A stretch of 64,000 bases of DNA from Taxawa tesnikishii (nom. ined.) (GCA_030247885.1 JAPDRO010000004.1:1116001-1180000), one strand, 5' to 3'; positions 46,483 through 59,763 are shown, numbered from the stretch's first letter. Notes: generated by a model not told the origin, from the letters alone. Translations and numbers: made by a program.

Positions 46483-47424
46483 GGTTTGTAGTGCAGGATG
46501 GATCAACAATGGTAAGGAGAGAAGACAAAAGATGAACAAGGACAAAGTGGCTCATCAAGCGAAGACTGACATGGTATGTATACCCCTGGCCAAGCAATTT
46601 CTCGATTTCGACGTTGTGGAAAGAAACCGAGGTTGGCGCTGACCTCTACTTGGTATCTGCTTGGCTGGCACAACAAAAGAAACCGTATCATAAGACCTCA
46701 CCTGCTTTGGTACGCCGAATGAGGCGACACCGTGGGACTCCACGAATTTACAAGACGCTACAAGGGAAAGAACGCGGAGATCATGGTGGGGAGACGGAGG
46801 CGCCCAGACGCCGGGCGCTTGGCTGTACGCATTCAGTCCTTCGGCATCCCATCTGATTTTTGCCATCGACCTTGTCGCTGTTTCGCTAGTGGACAGGTTA
46901 TGTGTTGAAGGTCTCGATGAAGACTTAAGATTCATCTAGGTCCTTCAGCATAACGCCAAGCAGTCGAGTTGCCTCGGTGCTGAGGAATCTGGGTGAAAAG
47001 GAGCTTCCTGTTACAGTTCGTAGACCAAGGACAAGCTGACGGTGACAAGCAGCGACACGGACCAATCCAGGATCCAGGTGTATGAACGGAGAAGTTGCGT
47101 AAGTATTGCAAGCTGATGTGGTTGCGCACCCCATTCACCAATCTTGCTGTGTGCCGATTTAGAGGAGGTTCGCCTCTGCAATGAGGCACACGAGCACTTG
47201 TGTATTCATGTGTAAGGCCACGCGTCCTGATAGAAAGTCGTAGCATAGACCAGAAAAGGAAGAGAAGGTGGAAATGGAGGAGGACTGTGCTGTTTCGAGG
47301 CCGGCATGAGCCGAAGATCTTGGTGCGGCTGGACTTCATATACTATATTTAGCAACTCAGATACCACCCAGACTTGGACGTTCTCTGCTATGGATGATGG
47401 CCCTTAGACTTTGCAGATGCCGTC
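46483..47424. other. Divergent intergenic region, permease / HET genes
   Basis: No supported gene; a 126-codon minus-strand frame (46555-46935) lacks recognisable features. Confidence 0.35.
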
Positions 47425-50196
47425 ATGTCAGAAAACATCAGTCGGCTTTGTGATAGATGTCAGGAGTTCGACATTCGAGCACTCTTGCTCACGGCTGAAG
47501 CAGCGCCAAGTCAAGGCCATCTCCACGACGCTGTCACCCAATTCTTCACGCATCGCCCCAACCTAGTAACACTCAAGAAGTCTGCTAGCCACTGCGATCT
47601 CTGCTCCGCTATATGGGAACAATTCGCGAGAGACCGCAAACCCGCAGACCTCAGCGATCATGTTCTGGAAAAAGGCATCGGCAACCGGCCTATCTATCTC
47701 GAGACACTAGCATGGGACACCGGACTAAATACTGTTCCTCACGTTGTCGCGATGCAGTACGGCCCGCCCAATCTTTGGAATCCTCATCTCTCCATGTCGG
47801 GACGACAAATCGCTTGCTTCGAGGCTTGTGCTGAGCATGGTGTCCAGCATTTGGACCACCAGCAGTTGCTTGGACGCCTGCAGGCCAAATCTTCTGCAGA
47901 TGATGGATGCCTTCAGCTTGCACGAAGCTGGCTTGAGACTTGCAGGAGGGATCATCCAGAGTGCAACCAGACTCTGGGCATCACGCTGAAATTTCCAACT
48001 CGCGTTTTGGATGTTACGCCAGGAAATCTGATGGCGGGAACCGCATCACCAGAAACCGAGCTCGTCCGTTTGGTCCCAGGTGATGGACGTGCCGAACCAT
48101 ACGTGACATTATCATATGTTTGGGGTGGTCCTCAAGACTTACTGCTGACGTCAGAGACCAAGGAGAAATTAAGTGCTGGTCTGCGGACGGACGTCTTCCC
48201 AGGTACGTGGTGCCCGTAAAAACACGATCGGATGCGGGTGTTCTCAATAGGCCGTTGTGTCGAGTGCTTGCCAAAGTACAACTTTCTAGCAGTCGCCTTC
48301 GGCATCGAACAGATTTCTGTCTGTTGATCTGCTATTCTATAGACCATTTCCTTGAAAGATCCCCTATCTGATCGACGGCCTATATCGAACAGCGGAGCCT
48401 GATACATCTGTGAGCTATGCGAATAATTCTGATAATACTCTACCAGGTACCTTACGTGATGCAATCAAAGTGACGAGAAAGCTCGGACTCCGCTATCTGT
48501 GGATAGACGCTCTGTGCATATTCCAGGATTCTGACGAAGACAAGGGCCGAGAGATTGAACGAATGAGAGACGTCTACCGCGGTTCAGTCTTAACCCTGGA
48601 GGCAGCTTCAGCGGCGAGAGCAGATGAAGGCTTCTTGGAGGAGAGGCAGTCTTCGATGCCCTACTGCCGATTACCCTGGAGATCGAATGTAGGCCAGTTA
48701 GACGAAAGCTGTCCAAGCATTTACTTGCGTCCGATCTTTGATATTTCAGACAACCAGCTGCTGGCGACCAAGTTGTACACTCGTGGCTGGACCTTACAGG
48801 AACGAATCCTGCCTCCAAGGACCCTGAGCTTTGGCATGCAGCAGATATCGTTCGAGTGCACTAGAGGTTTCGTAGACGAGTCTGGCCATATGAACGAGCT
48901 GCCCCGTTTCACCGAGGACTACCTGAGCAAGAAGAATATGCTTGATATACGCAGCAGACTCGGACTTGTTTGGCAGTGTATCGGTTTCCTCATCCGACTG
49001 TTCCGCCTTCCGCCCACGTTTGACTTACCTTACCCTTTTAATGCCACAATCTACGCAGCCGGCCTGCTCCCTGTTCCCGGAGGAAGTGTTGCAACATACT
49101 ACGACTACTGGCGCTCCGTTGTCCAGCGCTTTAGCGAACGTGAACTGACTGAGAACATCGACCGTCTTCCCGCCGTTGCAGGTCTTGCCAAGGAGCTGCA
49201 AAGTGCGATGGGGGATATCTACATTGCTGGACTCTGGAAGAAAGAATTCGTGGCTAGCCTGGCTTGGGAGTGCGGCAGGCTCTACGACTATAATGGGCCT
49301 GAAGGGCCGGTCAATAACCCAAGCCGTAGGCCACCGAGCAGCTACGTATATGATTGGCCGGAGGGTGTCAGATCGAAGGACTATACAGCACCGTCATGGA
49401 GCTGGGCATCCGTACACGGCGTTGTACGATTTATACAGGGGACGTATCAGGTAGGTTCCATCCCGTTTGTGAACCCCAAGCCCCAGAGTCCGTCCGACGT
49501 GTCAGCACTATCACAAGCTTGAAAGAGAAAAGGATCATGGACAGATTTCCCGTTCTGATCTGTCTCGATTGGTTCAATCCCGACGACAGCTTGTCATTGC
49601 GCGATCACAATCCCAAGAGAAAGTGGGACACAACATAGCTAATATGACAGCAGTCATCAAGGAGGCTAAGAAAGATAGCAAAGTTGGTCGACTACAACGT
49701 AGTGCCCAGATACGGAGACCCGATCGGAGGCGTGAGCAGTGCTTACATCGACCTACAAGCTCCCTTTCTGCGTTTAGAAAACCTGCAGGAACAATGTGAC
49801 CCGGACTATCCGCTAGCCCTGTTCCATCAGTCTCTGCGCAAGGAGAAGAGTTGGTCTATTCCGGAACTCTACAGTAGTGCAACAGAATTTTACCAGCATC
49901 ATCAGCACCATGACGGGCAAGAATTTGGCCTCTTACATATCCTTCTGACTGACGACGACTCTACCCCGACCATAGAAATGCTCTTGGTCGAGAGCTGCGG
50001 CGACGGTACTTGGCGGCGCCTAGAACTCACGTCTGTCTTATGGTGCAGTCTCGAACAACTAATGGAATCTCAGCTCAGAGATGAAGACGATGAGGAGTTT
50101 GTGGAGTATATAAGACGCAATTCGGAAGAGATCGTAGCAATGACGAAACCTGTTCAGGAAGCGCCGTGGGAGGTAAAGACACTTCGCTTAGTCTGA
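47425..50196 (+). CDS. HET-domain (heterokaryon incompatibility) protein
   Basis: HET domains trigger cell death or growth arrest after fusion of genetically unlike hyphae. Exon 1 (47425-48202) contains an N-terminal Cys-rich leader (CDRCQEFDIRALL, HCDLCSAIW) and the first HET block YVTLSYVWGG. A 244-nt intron leads to exon 2 at 48447, with LRYLWIDALCIFQDS, the ERMRDVYRGS block and the RGWTLQERILPPRTLSF block, all diagnostic. Later sequence (PSWSWASVHGVVRF) is the usual post-HET region. A last exon from about 49680 encodes VDYNVVPRYGDPIGGVSSAYIDLQAP to the end; the junction between 49450 and 49680 is not resolved. No partner domain such as NACHT or ankyrin is attached. Confidence 0.85.
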
Positions 50197-50321
50197 GACT
50201 GTAGCACCGAACGGTTCGCGGAATTGCAAAAGACACAATCACAATCAGTTAACCCAGGTGCCAACCTAGGTCATAATACGGATACATGACTACAGTACAT
50301 CCTCTCCATTCAGTCTTCCCT

Positions 50322-53300
50322 CTACTCCTTGATCAGTTTGTTTAACCGCCTAATCTCTGTCCACCGACTCATGTTCCCCAACTCCAATAAATTCATCCTT
50401 CTGACCTCCCCACTTGGCGTCCCAATCACAACTGGCTTCCAGTACTCATCACCCTCAGCATATATCTCCAACATCCTCTCATCGGCACTGCCAAACCGCG
50501 GCAACGCACCCTTGGGAATCACCTGCACGCTCTTCCAGCGCAACAACACGAGCGTCAAGAAGATCGTGATACCGAGCAAGATGCCCGCGACACAGCCCGT
50601 GGCCGCCTGAGCGCCCAGAGCGCGCGTGATGGTCCCACTGACGCCTGTTGCAGCGGCCGCGAGCAGGAAACCCAGACCTTGCGAGAAGAACAGACCGGCA
50701 GCGACGCGTGGGAAACTCGAGTAGTTTGTCCTCCGCTTGCGGGTAGATTCCGCAAGACTCTGCAGCCGATGGCGGGAATTGATGCCGGGCTGTAGGTCGG
50801 AGGTGTCGAAGGTTTCCATGATGAGGCCCACACATTCTGTCACTGCGAGACAACTCAAGAACCCCACGAATGCGGCAAACAGGATCGGCACCGCGGCTGA
50901 CACTCGTGGGCCCGGACTCGCCAGTGTATACGCCAGTCCAGCGAAGGGGAGCACAAGTGTGAAGATGCACCGGCGAACAAAGTGAGAGCTCCAGGTGAGT
51001 TGGGTTTGGAACGTCATGCTGTCGGTTCTGGGGCCGGTCTTGCGGGTTCGAGAGAAAAGGCCAGCGTAAGCGAGGGGCACAGCAAGGAGAGCGCCGAGAG
51101 CAATAGCCAGGACGGCGAGACCGACGTACTGGGCGTGCCAGCGGTAGTCGCGGGAGAGAAGGGCACCGAGGAGCTGCATGGACAGAAGTGCGGTTAGTAA
51201 ATCTGCGAACCAATGAGGATACCAGAGGAAGTGGCAACGTACCAAAGTGACGAGCACGACCTGCGCATAGATCCAAGCCAAGTAGAGCGCGAGGACGAAG
51301 AAGCCCGGTTGCTTGGCCATCATCCACATCAGCTTCACGCCTGCGCGAGCCTCCTGCCACCACCACTTCGGCCCATCTTGGCTGATGTGCAACATGACCT
51401 CACCTCTCGCAACGCGCCTCTTGACCTTCTCCTCCTCGTCGAAATAGTGCAGGATACTCCGTCGGTAACTCGCGCGCCGCGTCTCCGGCGCAACAACGTT
51501 GATGACGAGGAAAAACGCCAGCAGGATGACGACGACGTAGAACCCCACTCGGCGTTCAGGTGCGCGACGATGCCAGCACCGATTGCGAAGCCGACGGAGA
51601 GAGAGCCGATCCAACACCACGCCCACACGCCCAACCAGAGCCCCATGCCGCCGCCCTGCCGTCGGACATCGTCGCGCGCAACGAATTCCTGGTGCGGGTT
51701 TGTCGACTGCAGACTCGCGCCGAAGAGGTCGAGCAGTGTGGCCAGGTTGTTGATGTTTGCGAAGCCGAGCGCGAGGCCCGCCAGGGCGCGCGGGAGCAGC
51801 AGCTCGACCTTGTAGCCCGAGTAGCTCGGGTTTGGGGAGCGGAAGACGTTGGTTGCGAGCTTGTGGGAACTCGAGCGGGACGGCAATGGCGAGAGCGGCA
51901 AGTGTGTAGGGCTTGCGGCCATGGAGGAGAGGTAGTGGCCAGGCGAGCAGCGTGGTGATTGCGAGTCCGAGGTATAGGCTCGAGAAGTGTTAGTGCGGAC
52001 GGAGGAGTGGGTTGATAAGGGTGTGAAATGAGAGGAGAAGGGTAAGAAGTGACTTACACGACGTTTCCCAGAATGACCCGGTGGTTCTGGTCTGCGGTCT
52101 GGTACTGTATTCTCGGGACTTCGCCCGCCTGTTCATTCATCAGCACATCAAAAACACGCCCTTCCACTCTCCCGTCCACGTCTACGCAAATTGTACACGT
52201 ACGTAGATCCCAATCAACAGCCCAATCAACGCAGTGTTGAGGCAAGCAATGGCCGCCGTAATCCTCTTCCTGCCCATCTTCCACTCCCTGGCAATAGGCT
52301 GACGTTTCCTTCTCTCTAGCCTCCAACGCTGGCCCTCTCTCAGCGAGATATGGTTCCTGCGAAACGGATGCTTTAAGCTCAACACCGGACTCATCGGGCC
52401 CAGACTTTCGTACCTCGAATTTCCGCGCAGTCCAGCGTCTTCGTGGAGATTGCGATCGGGGACATCGTAATAATTCGACTGGAACACTTTCTCCGCGTAC
52501 GGATGGCGGCCGCTGTGTTCCTGCCGCTTGCGGTGCCGTCGATGGGGGCGTTGCGTATATGTCTCTTGAGAGACGTTCTGCTGTGGAGCTAGAGTGGCGT
52601 CGGTAGGGACGGGCTCGAGCTGCCGCAGTTGTCGACCTTGGGGTCCGGCTACGGAGTCGTAGATTGTATCGCGCCGCTGGTCGCGCGGCGACTTTGGTTC
52701 TCGGTCGACGAAGTTGAGTTTCTCGTGCCCCGGTTTCTTCGCTAGCGTAGGGGAGTCCCATGGTTGGCTCATCTGATGCACTGCTTGCGCGTGTGCGCGG
52801 GGTGTGGTGAGTGGATTTGCGTGAAGGGCCAGAGTAAGCAAAGTCCTTGACGATGGAATCGGCCGAGTGCGGCTGGTAGAGACGAGGCGGGGTTTGTGCA
52901 ATCGAGTCATTCTTGTCAGAGTGATCTGCTCCTGCCTCTTCGGATTTTGGGCGCTTTCTGTCTCTCTGGTAGGGAGCGCTGAGGATGGGCTGGCGACTGG
53001 AGTATGCGCTCTTGGTGAGAAACGTAGGCGCAGTGTCGATAGAACCGCATTCGTCAGCACTGGAGCTAGAATCTGTGATCGAAGTGTCGGTATCCGAAGA
53101 TATGCCAACATCAGATTCTGAGAGGCGAAGTGGGTCAATCATGTATCCACGGACAGTCGCTGCATTCTTTAGAGCCAAGTTCGCTTCGGTCAGGATCTCC
53201 GCAACCTCTTCAGGCTTGTTCGCTTCTACCGCTTCTTTGGCTACATGCAGTGCTTCTTGCATGACCGCTTCGAGGCCTGTCACTGCTCGCCGCAGGGATT

Positions 53301-54194
53301 TGCTCTGATCCTCCTCGCTGCTGATGACAGAAGGCCGTTTAGTACTGGGAGGCACAGGCTGGGACTGTTTCCTCGGTCTTGCTTCAGGCAGACTTTGAAT
53401 CGAAGGCCTGGCAGCCGTGCGTGGCGAAGGTGGTGCGAGTGGACTCGGCAGACTTTCCATGGTAGGTCGTCGAGATGGCTGCACGGTGTTGTGCAGAACG
53501 GTAGCATCACTCGGGCGTAACTCACTCTTCGCGACTTCTCGGACTGAGAACATCTCACCAGCTCTCTCGACACTGGGGCTCCTGAGCGGGGCCTTTGGTC
53601 GTGGAGTCAGACGGCTCGTATCAACGAGTGGAGGTGTCAGATCGATAGTACTCTTGGGACCGATGTCGTGCGGAAAGCTATACTTACGCTCGTTGGGCGG
53701 CGTAGAACTGTACTCGGATGGCGTATACTCCGCTCTTGAAACCAGCTTGCCGACGATGCCCGGTTGTGGTATTGCGGTGTTCACCGAAGGAAGGGACGAG
53801 GGTGCTGGAGCTGGCTGGCTGGGCGGGAAGGTAGTGTAGTTCAACGAGAGCTTTCTCGGCTTTGGATTCGCTTGACTTCGCTCGAGGGAAGGTGTGGACG
53901 CCACTGCACGGATACTGGGGTCTACCTCCAATATCGGGTTTTTGCCGGAACGTCCAGCGGCTGCTTCTCTGCCGTTGCAGGCTTAGTGGCTGGTTTCGCA
54001 GTCGTAGGACTGTCGTTAGATGAACTGTTACTATCCGTGACGAAGCTCCCGGGGATCTTGATCTTCTTTCTCAACGCCAAAGATGCTGTAGGGGACTGGG
54101 TTGCTGACGATGAATTGCTGGTTAGCCAGGGCAGCTTGGCCGGAAGTCGAGAGGCTCCGGGTACGCTTGCACCACGTGGAGAGGTTGTTCTCAT
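50322..54194 (-). CDS. MFS transporter with ~640-residue cytosolic N-terminus, several apparent frameshifts
   Basis: The first ~640 residues are Ser/Pro/Arg-rich and hydrophilic, with one likely coiled-coil helix (SLRRAVTGLEAVMQEALHVAKEAVE). Helix 1 is RITAAIACLNTALIGLLIGIY. After two introns come HRVILGNVV, LHGRKPYTLAALAIA, LPRALAGLALGFANINNLATLLDLFGASL, PHQEFVARDDVRRQGGGMGLWLG, EWG-FYVVVILLAFF and VAPETRRASYRRS. This is a recognised group of fungal MFS proteins with unknown substrate. Single-base losses lie at the TTTTT run 53939-53943, the CCC at 52757-52759 and the CCCC at 51543-51546, and one +1 or double event lies near 51840-51870. An ATG at 53931 would drop the first ~88 residues but ignores the open upstream frame. 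Confidence 0.78.
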
Positions 54195-54849
54195 GGCACC
54201 GACAATACCAGCGACAGGAGTAGCAGGGGCTCGACGGTGGAGTGCGGATTGAGAGGAAGTAGTGAAACTGGATGTGCTGTTTGGTGTGAGATAGTAGGAT
54301 GTAGAGCTGAATTGCTAGGTCGCCGGCTCGGGCGTGGTTTGTCGAGTCCAAATGTTTGTCCGGAGTAGAGGTCTGGGATGGTGACCACGAAGGCCGAAGG
54401 AAGATCCGGGACTGACGATTGATGCAGGTATAGGTCAGTGCAGCATGGAAGTTATAAATGGTGCGAGGGGTGTGGTAGGTGGAGACAATCAGAGGTGCGC
54501 GGACCAGCGTGCAACTCTAGGATGGAGGTTGGAAACTGAAAGATCCAAGGTGAATGGATAGAGTAGAGCAGCAACGGGATGTTGACAGTAATCGCCACAT
54601 CATGACGAGAAACCGGAACCGACGGCAAGCGCACCGCGAGTGACTTCTCTTACAAGGAGAGGGGGCCGTTGAGGAAAGAGTGAAATGGGCACCTACTCCA
54701 ACAGTCGCGTTGAATGAGCGCACTGCCGGCTGTCCGTGGCTCCTCACTACTCCATCGAGAATTATTGATCCAGTCGGTATGAATCTTGGCAACCAGACGA
54801 CCTCTCGTGAGTCTAGATTCAGTAGTTCATAACGCATACCTCGTCCGCC
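54195..54849. other. Intergenic, 655 bp
   Basis: Promoter of the MFS gene and 3' flank of the omega-amidase gene. No supported feature. Confidence 0.4.
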
Positions 54850-55916
54850 TTACGCCTCATTATGCTGCACCCTCTCCGCCACACTCGGATCATGCAAACG
54901 TCCCTCCCCAGGCGCGTCGTCCTGTGCGCCTGACCTCTCCTCTGCTTTCTCAGCGCCAGCCTTGGCGCCCTCGCTGACATCCGGATACACATCAAATCTC
55001 CTCTGCGTATAGATAGGAATACCCTTCCTTGTCTCCTCGATCTTATCCGCATCTAAGTCAGCATATACAATATTCTCCTTCTCATCCAACTCAGCCATGA
55101 TGGCGGCATTAGGGTCCACAACCATGCTGTGGCCCCATGCACTATACTCGGCTTCCATGTCTCGGGCAGGAGAGCAGAGACCGACATAGACCTGGTTGTC
55201 CATCGCTCTCGCCCTCGCTTGCAACGTCCAGTGAAGAGCACCAGTGGTGAGGTTGAAAGCTCCTGGATACAACAGTAGGAAACAGCCTTTGCGAGCAGCA
55301 ATCATTGCGAGCTCCGGGAAGCGGATGTCGTAGCAGATGGCCACTGCGATCTTACCATACTCCGGTAGATCGACTATTGTGACCTTGTCTCCAGGACTGA
55401 GAACATCAGACTCCTTGAACTTGATCTTGCCTGGGATGTCGATATCGAAGAGGTGCACCTTTCTATGCGTCGCCAGGAGCTTTCCATCCGGCCCGAACGT
55501 CAAGCTCGTGTTGTAGTACTTCTTGGTTTCTTCCCAGTACTCTGGTATGCTGCCACCGACCAGATATGCCTTGGCCTCTTTGGCGATGCCAGATAATGTG
55601 TGGAAGGTCTCCGATTGCTCTTTCGTTGGCGGGGATGGGAGGAGTGTCTCAGCATATTTGGGGAAGTATTTCGTGCCGTAGGGAGAATTGAAGCACTCTG
55701 GGAGGACAACAATATTGGCACCGTTGGATGTGGCCTCGAGCACCTTGGAGCGCGCTCTTGCGAGGTTGGCTGTCTTGTCGGCGCCTGTGATGCGAGTCGG
55801 AAATCAGTGGGCTGGGCTGGAGGCTGCAGCGCAGGAAGGGGCTGGATTGGATATTATGTACCTGTGGAAAGCTGAACAAGGGCTAACTTCAGGGGTTTCT
55901 TGAGTAGCTTTGCCAT
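54850..55916 (-). CDS. NIT3: Omega-amidase, nitrilase superfamily
   Basis: The enzyme hydrolyses alpha-ketoglutaramate and alpha-ketosuccinamate left by glutamine and asparagine transaminases. Exons 55862-55916 and 54850-55784 give 329 residues, intact. The Glu-Lys-Cys triad is present in VVLPECFNSPYGTKYF (Glu), THRKVHLFDIDIPGKI (Lys) and VAICYDIRFPEL (Cys). The block LPECFNSPYGTKYFP is typical of human NIT2/yeast Nit3 rather than Nit1/Nit2. After the core (KGIPIYTQRRFDVY) there is an extra hydrophilic tail of ~45 residues rich in Glu, Gly and Ala. A short upstream exon supplies MAKLLKKPLKLALVQLST, the first beta strand, which fixes the start. Confidence 0.9.
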
Positions 55917-56945
55917 GGTCTTTCTGATACGGTTGTGTCTTCGTATAGGTGTGTAGGGCAATGTGTAGCAAGTGCTTGCATACAGGTGCTTCACACGCGT
56001 GAGTGGGGTGGTGTTCTCCGATGACGCACAAATCACTGCTTCTTCCACTCCCACTTTACAACACCCCCAAGTCTATACCATTGACCATTAACCACGCCAT
56101 CGATATGTATAGCTCTATCGACTCTGAAGGGCGAGCCGGCATGTGTCACTAAATACAATCCAGGGGTTGGCCGCGTCACAACAGGAGCATGAACACTGAC
56201 ACGAACAGTAGCACCTCGGACAGTAGCTTGAAACAAGTCATCTGGTATGCAACAATAACCATTGGATCTCATGGTGGCATCTCGAAGGCTTGAGTGACGC
56301 ATCTCTATCACAAGGCGCAATTACCAGCCGGAAGTCGTGTTTATCTCCTTGTTTCTCGGTCACGGAGGCCTGCCATTCTACCAGTGTCGAGGACGCAGCC
56401 AACCAGTATTGCCATAGACAGTAGCTGCATCATGAAGCAGCACACATGAAGTAGCAAGCACACGTTGCTTCGGTACAGAACTTAGTCCAGGCTAGTGGAT
56501 CTTATGACTGGTGCAGCGAGCTTCTAGATCAGGCTCTTCCTGATTTCCGGACGCTCTCCGTGCTTTCCTGTTGCGACACTGCTTGCAAGGTAGGCACGCT
56601 CTAATCTTTTCCTCTTCGGAATCAGTGATAGGGTTTGCAACACGAAAAACCGCTTTTTCCAAGAAGTGGAAAGCTTGCCCCTACCACTCGAGCATGTGGG
56701 CGCCGTTGAACTTGCCAATGCAGCTTTCACTTGATCGTTAAGTCAACCATTGTCTTCTCTTTTCTAATCACTTAAGTCTGCCCATCACCGGCGTCTTTTG
56801 GTGCCACCGCCATCAGCGACATTCTTCGATCATCACACAAGTCCTCCTTTATCGGCACACATATCCTTCACGTCCATCGGCAAACACCGGCCAGAAACTC
56901 AGCATCCCCTTTTTCCCTGCTACTTATTTGCGCAGCTTGAACGAA
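55917..56945. other. Divergent intergenic region, 1.0 kb
   Basis: Promoters of the omega-amidase and iron-transporter genes. No gene is supported. Confidence 0.4.
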
Positions 56946-58504
56946 ATGCCTATCACAAGACATTCGACCGGAATACCTAACTCTGAGGCCCACCACACAT
57001 CTACCTTCCAGAATTCTGCTTTCCTCGAAGAGGGTCCTCGAGCACATCTGGCACCACCGCACACCCCCGACGACCGTCACGTCCAGTTCCGGCAAAGACC
57101 GAGCTTGGTTCCAGTCTCCTCTGATGAGAGTGATGGAACAAACACAACTGCTTCTGACGGTACTAGCAATCCCTACGATAACATCACCTCCCCACGCATC
57201 TCCCAGGAGAATGGTTATTCGCTCTCTCCCTTCGACACTCCCTCCCATGTTCTAGCCCGGGTTGTACCCACCTTCATCCACTCAATTACCGCATGTCCAG
57301 AGCGAAAAGAGAAGGACCACAAGGTCTACGGCATGCGTAGCGTTTTGATCCGGGACTTTATCATCGGCTTCAGCGATGGGCTAACAGTCCCCTTCGCGCT
57401 CACGGCTGGCCTCTCTGTACTGGGAAATCCCAAGCTAGTTATCATCGGCGGACTCGCCGAGCTCTTCTCCGGCTGCATCAGCATGGGGTTGGGTGCCTTC
57501 CAGGCCGCAAATGTGGAGCGGCAACACTATCAAATCGAGGAACGCAAGGTGAGGAAGAAGGTCCAGGAGCAGCCCTTGTCAGAGGAAGAGAAGACGTGTG
57601 CAATCCTAGAAAGGTGAGTCATCAACTTTTGATCCTTCCTTACCTACCCTTTTCCCTCTAATCCACAGCGACTTGGTCGAAGGCGTGAGCGGGCCCCTCC
57701 ATGCTGCGGCTCGTGCCTCTGCTATCCTGAACACCTCCTTTCTCGAGGTGTCGATACTCTCCGCCTTGTAACAGCGAGCTGACGGGGTGCTATAGGTACG
57801 GCATCACTCGGTCAAAGAGTGTACTGGTGGTGGAAGAGCTAAAGAAGAATGAGACCGCATGGGTTCAGGTGAGTTCTCCTTGCCTCTTGCATCTCATCCA
57901 GAGGGCCAAATCACGAATCGCACCGAAATGAATTCATTGCACCTTCGCTCCTCTTGCCACGCGAAACCCACCTGCATACCTGAGTTGAGTTTGCTCTTGC
58001 ACCGCGGTGTTGGCTGTCATCTTCAGAATTGGCCTAACACGGTATTTTCGATCTTAGTTCATGATGGACTTTGAGCTCAAGCTCGAGAGACCGCGGAGTC
58101 GGAAGGCCTGGATCGAGGGACTTGTCATGGGGTTTGCTTTTCTTGTCGGTACGTTTTCCAATACTCTCTCCGTGCCGCAGCCACTCCCAATTATCCCACC
58201 TCTTCGCCCCCACCCCTTCCTCTCTTTCCCATGTTGTCGCTCTGTTGATATCTGTACAGGCGGCATATTCCCTCTCCTTCCATACTTCTTCTTGAAGTCG
58301 GTCGTTCGGGCTCTCTACGTCTCCATCGGCATCACAGCGCTGATTCTGCTCCTCTTCGGATACGGACGCGCACGTATTGTTGGCACCACGAAACGCGCCG
58401 CCGTCCTCGGTGGCCTACAAACGCTGCTCATTGGGGGTATCGCTGCGGGCACGGCATATGGCATTGTCTATGCTTCAAGCAAGCTGACAGGTCAGACTTG
58501 TTGA
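56946..58504 (+). CDS. CCC1: CCC1/VIT1-family vacuolar iron (manganese) transporter
   Basis: Ccc1 loads cytosolic Fe2+/Mn2+ into the vacuole and protects from iron excess. Four exons (56946-57613, 57796-57868, 58058-58148, 58260-58504) give 358 residues, intact. After a ~130-residue disordered leader come SVLIRDFIIGFSDGLTVPFALTAGLS, GGLAELFSGCISMGLGAFQAANVERQHY with the acidic/Met-rich metal-binding loop EERKVRKKVQEQPLSEEEK, then FMMDFELKLERP, WIEGLVMGFAFLVGGIFPLLPYFF and the last two helices ending LQTLLIGGIAAGTAYGIVY. This is the standard five-helix VIT1 order. In other fungi the gene is repressed by the low-iron regulator HapX; I saw no clear motif for it here. Confidence 0.92.
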
Positions 58505-59763
58505 CGTCGCTGTGTTGATAAAATGTGGTGATGGCTAAGACTTGGGTGAAACGACGAAGAGTAATGAGACATGTACCATTCATGGGCGTTCTGAGCTGGG
58601 TTTCTGGGTTGGGTTATTGGGTGTGGTTTTTAGTGTCTCGTGGTTTGATTCTTTTTCGTCCTAGATAAAAGCTATCGATTCTGTTCCTCCTTTCTCCATA
58701 TGCTGTCGTCTTCAACGCCGTGGTGATTTGGCGTGCATGTCAATTACCACAGTGCCGGGGAAATTGAACTGGGTTTGTTTACATTTCCCGGCTTGCATGC
58801 CGCAGAGAATGTCCGTTTTTCTCGCCGGAACAACCATTATGGCAAAAATTGAAGTCACCACTGCTTCAGCATGCATTTGACAAGATAGCTTTCTTATTCT
58901 GCTATTGCACAAGATGGGAAATACGATGTTGACCGAAGAAATGATTGCAAGACAATTGCATTCGGGATACTGATCCGGGTTAGCGTACAAAAAAGCGAAA
59001 CCAGGGCTTTGGACTTCATCCCGTGTTTTTCATCGTTTCTAACAAACAAAAATCAGTATAATTATCAAAAAGAGCCTCCAAAGTATCCCAGATCGCCTTG
59101 ATGTTGTAAGGGACCTTCTGCAAACGATGGTGTAGCTTGCTTTGCATAGAACGTAGTAAGAGCTTCCTTGGCTATGACTTCTGAAGAGAAAAACGCAGTT
59201 GGCGAAAAGAGACGTACCTACCTTCCCATCGTCCTTTCTGGGTTCTTTCACATTGTTGAATGTCATTGACCATTCGATCGTCCATGGAAGGAGAAGGCCA
59301 GATGGAAACCCATGGACCTGCCCTGCAGTCACTATGCGGGTGAACGTACATTCATGTAGGGCGCTCCGCTTTCTGTTTCCTTCGTATCCTGTGCCTGCAC
59401 GCAGTACATATCGCCGAACACAACCTGCGTGCCCGTGTCTGTGGATCTCGTTTCGAAAGATCCCTGCCAAACTCCGGTTCGAGAACTATGTGAGGGAAGA
59501 CAGCCTGCGCAACACTGCCTGCCAAGACGGCCTCTACATCTCCTCATCACTCATTTGGTTCACTGCGCAGGCTGTATGCCCATGTGAACCTGGCCCAATT
59601 CATGATCACTGATGGCTGTTTGCCTGTGTGTGCTCCCTGCTCTACCTCAAGTCAGAACTCTAGCTGCGATATGATTGGCTGAAACTCGGAGAGAGAGCGT
59701 ACGTGAAGAGCGGCTCTGACGTACACATTATCCAGCGAGTACAAAAAGAGAGCGCATCCAAAC
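58505..59763. other. Intergenic, 1.26 kb
   Basis: Minus-strand frame 59039-59470 and its neighbours lack recognisable features. I see no repeat or supported gene. Confidence 0.35.

Noticed and set aside
48203-48446. An extra coding exon within the HET intron
   Set aside because: The flanking exons join directly in frame to give the normal HET spacing, and the interval has stops in the relevant frame.
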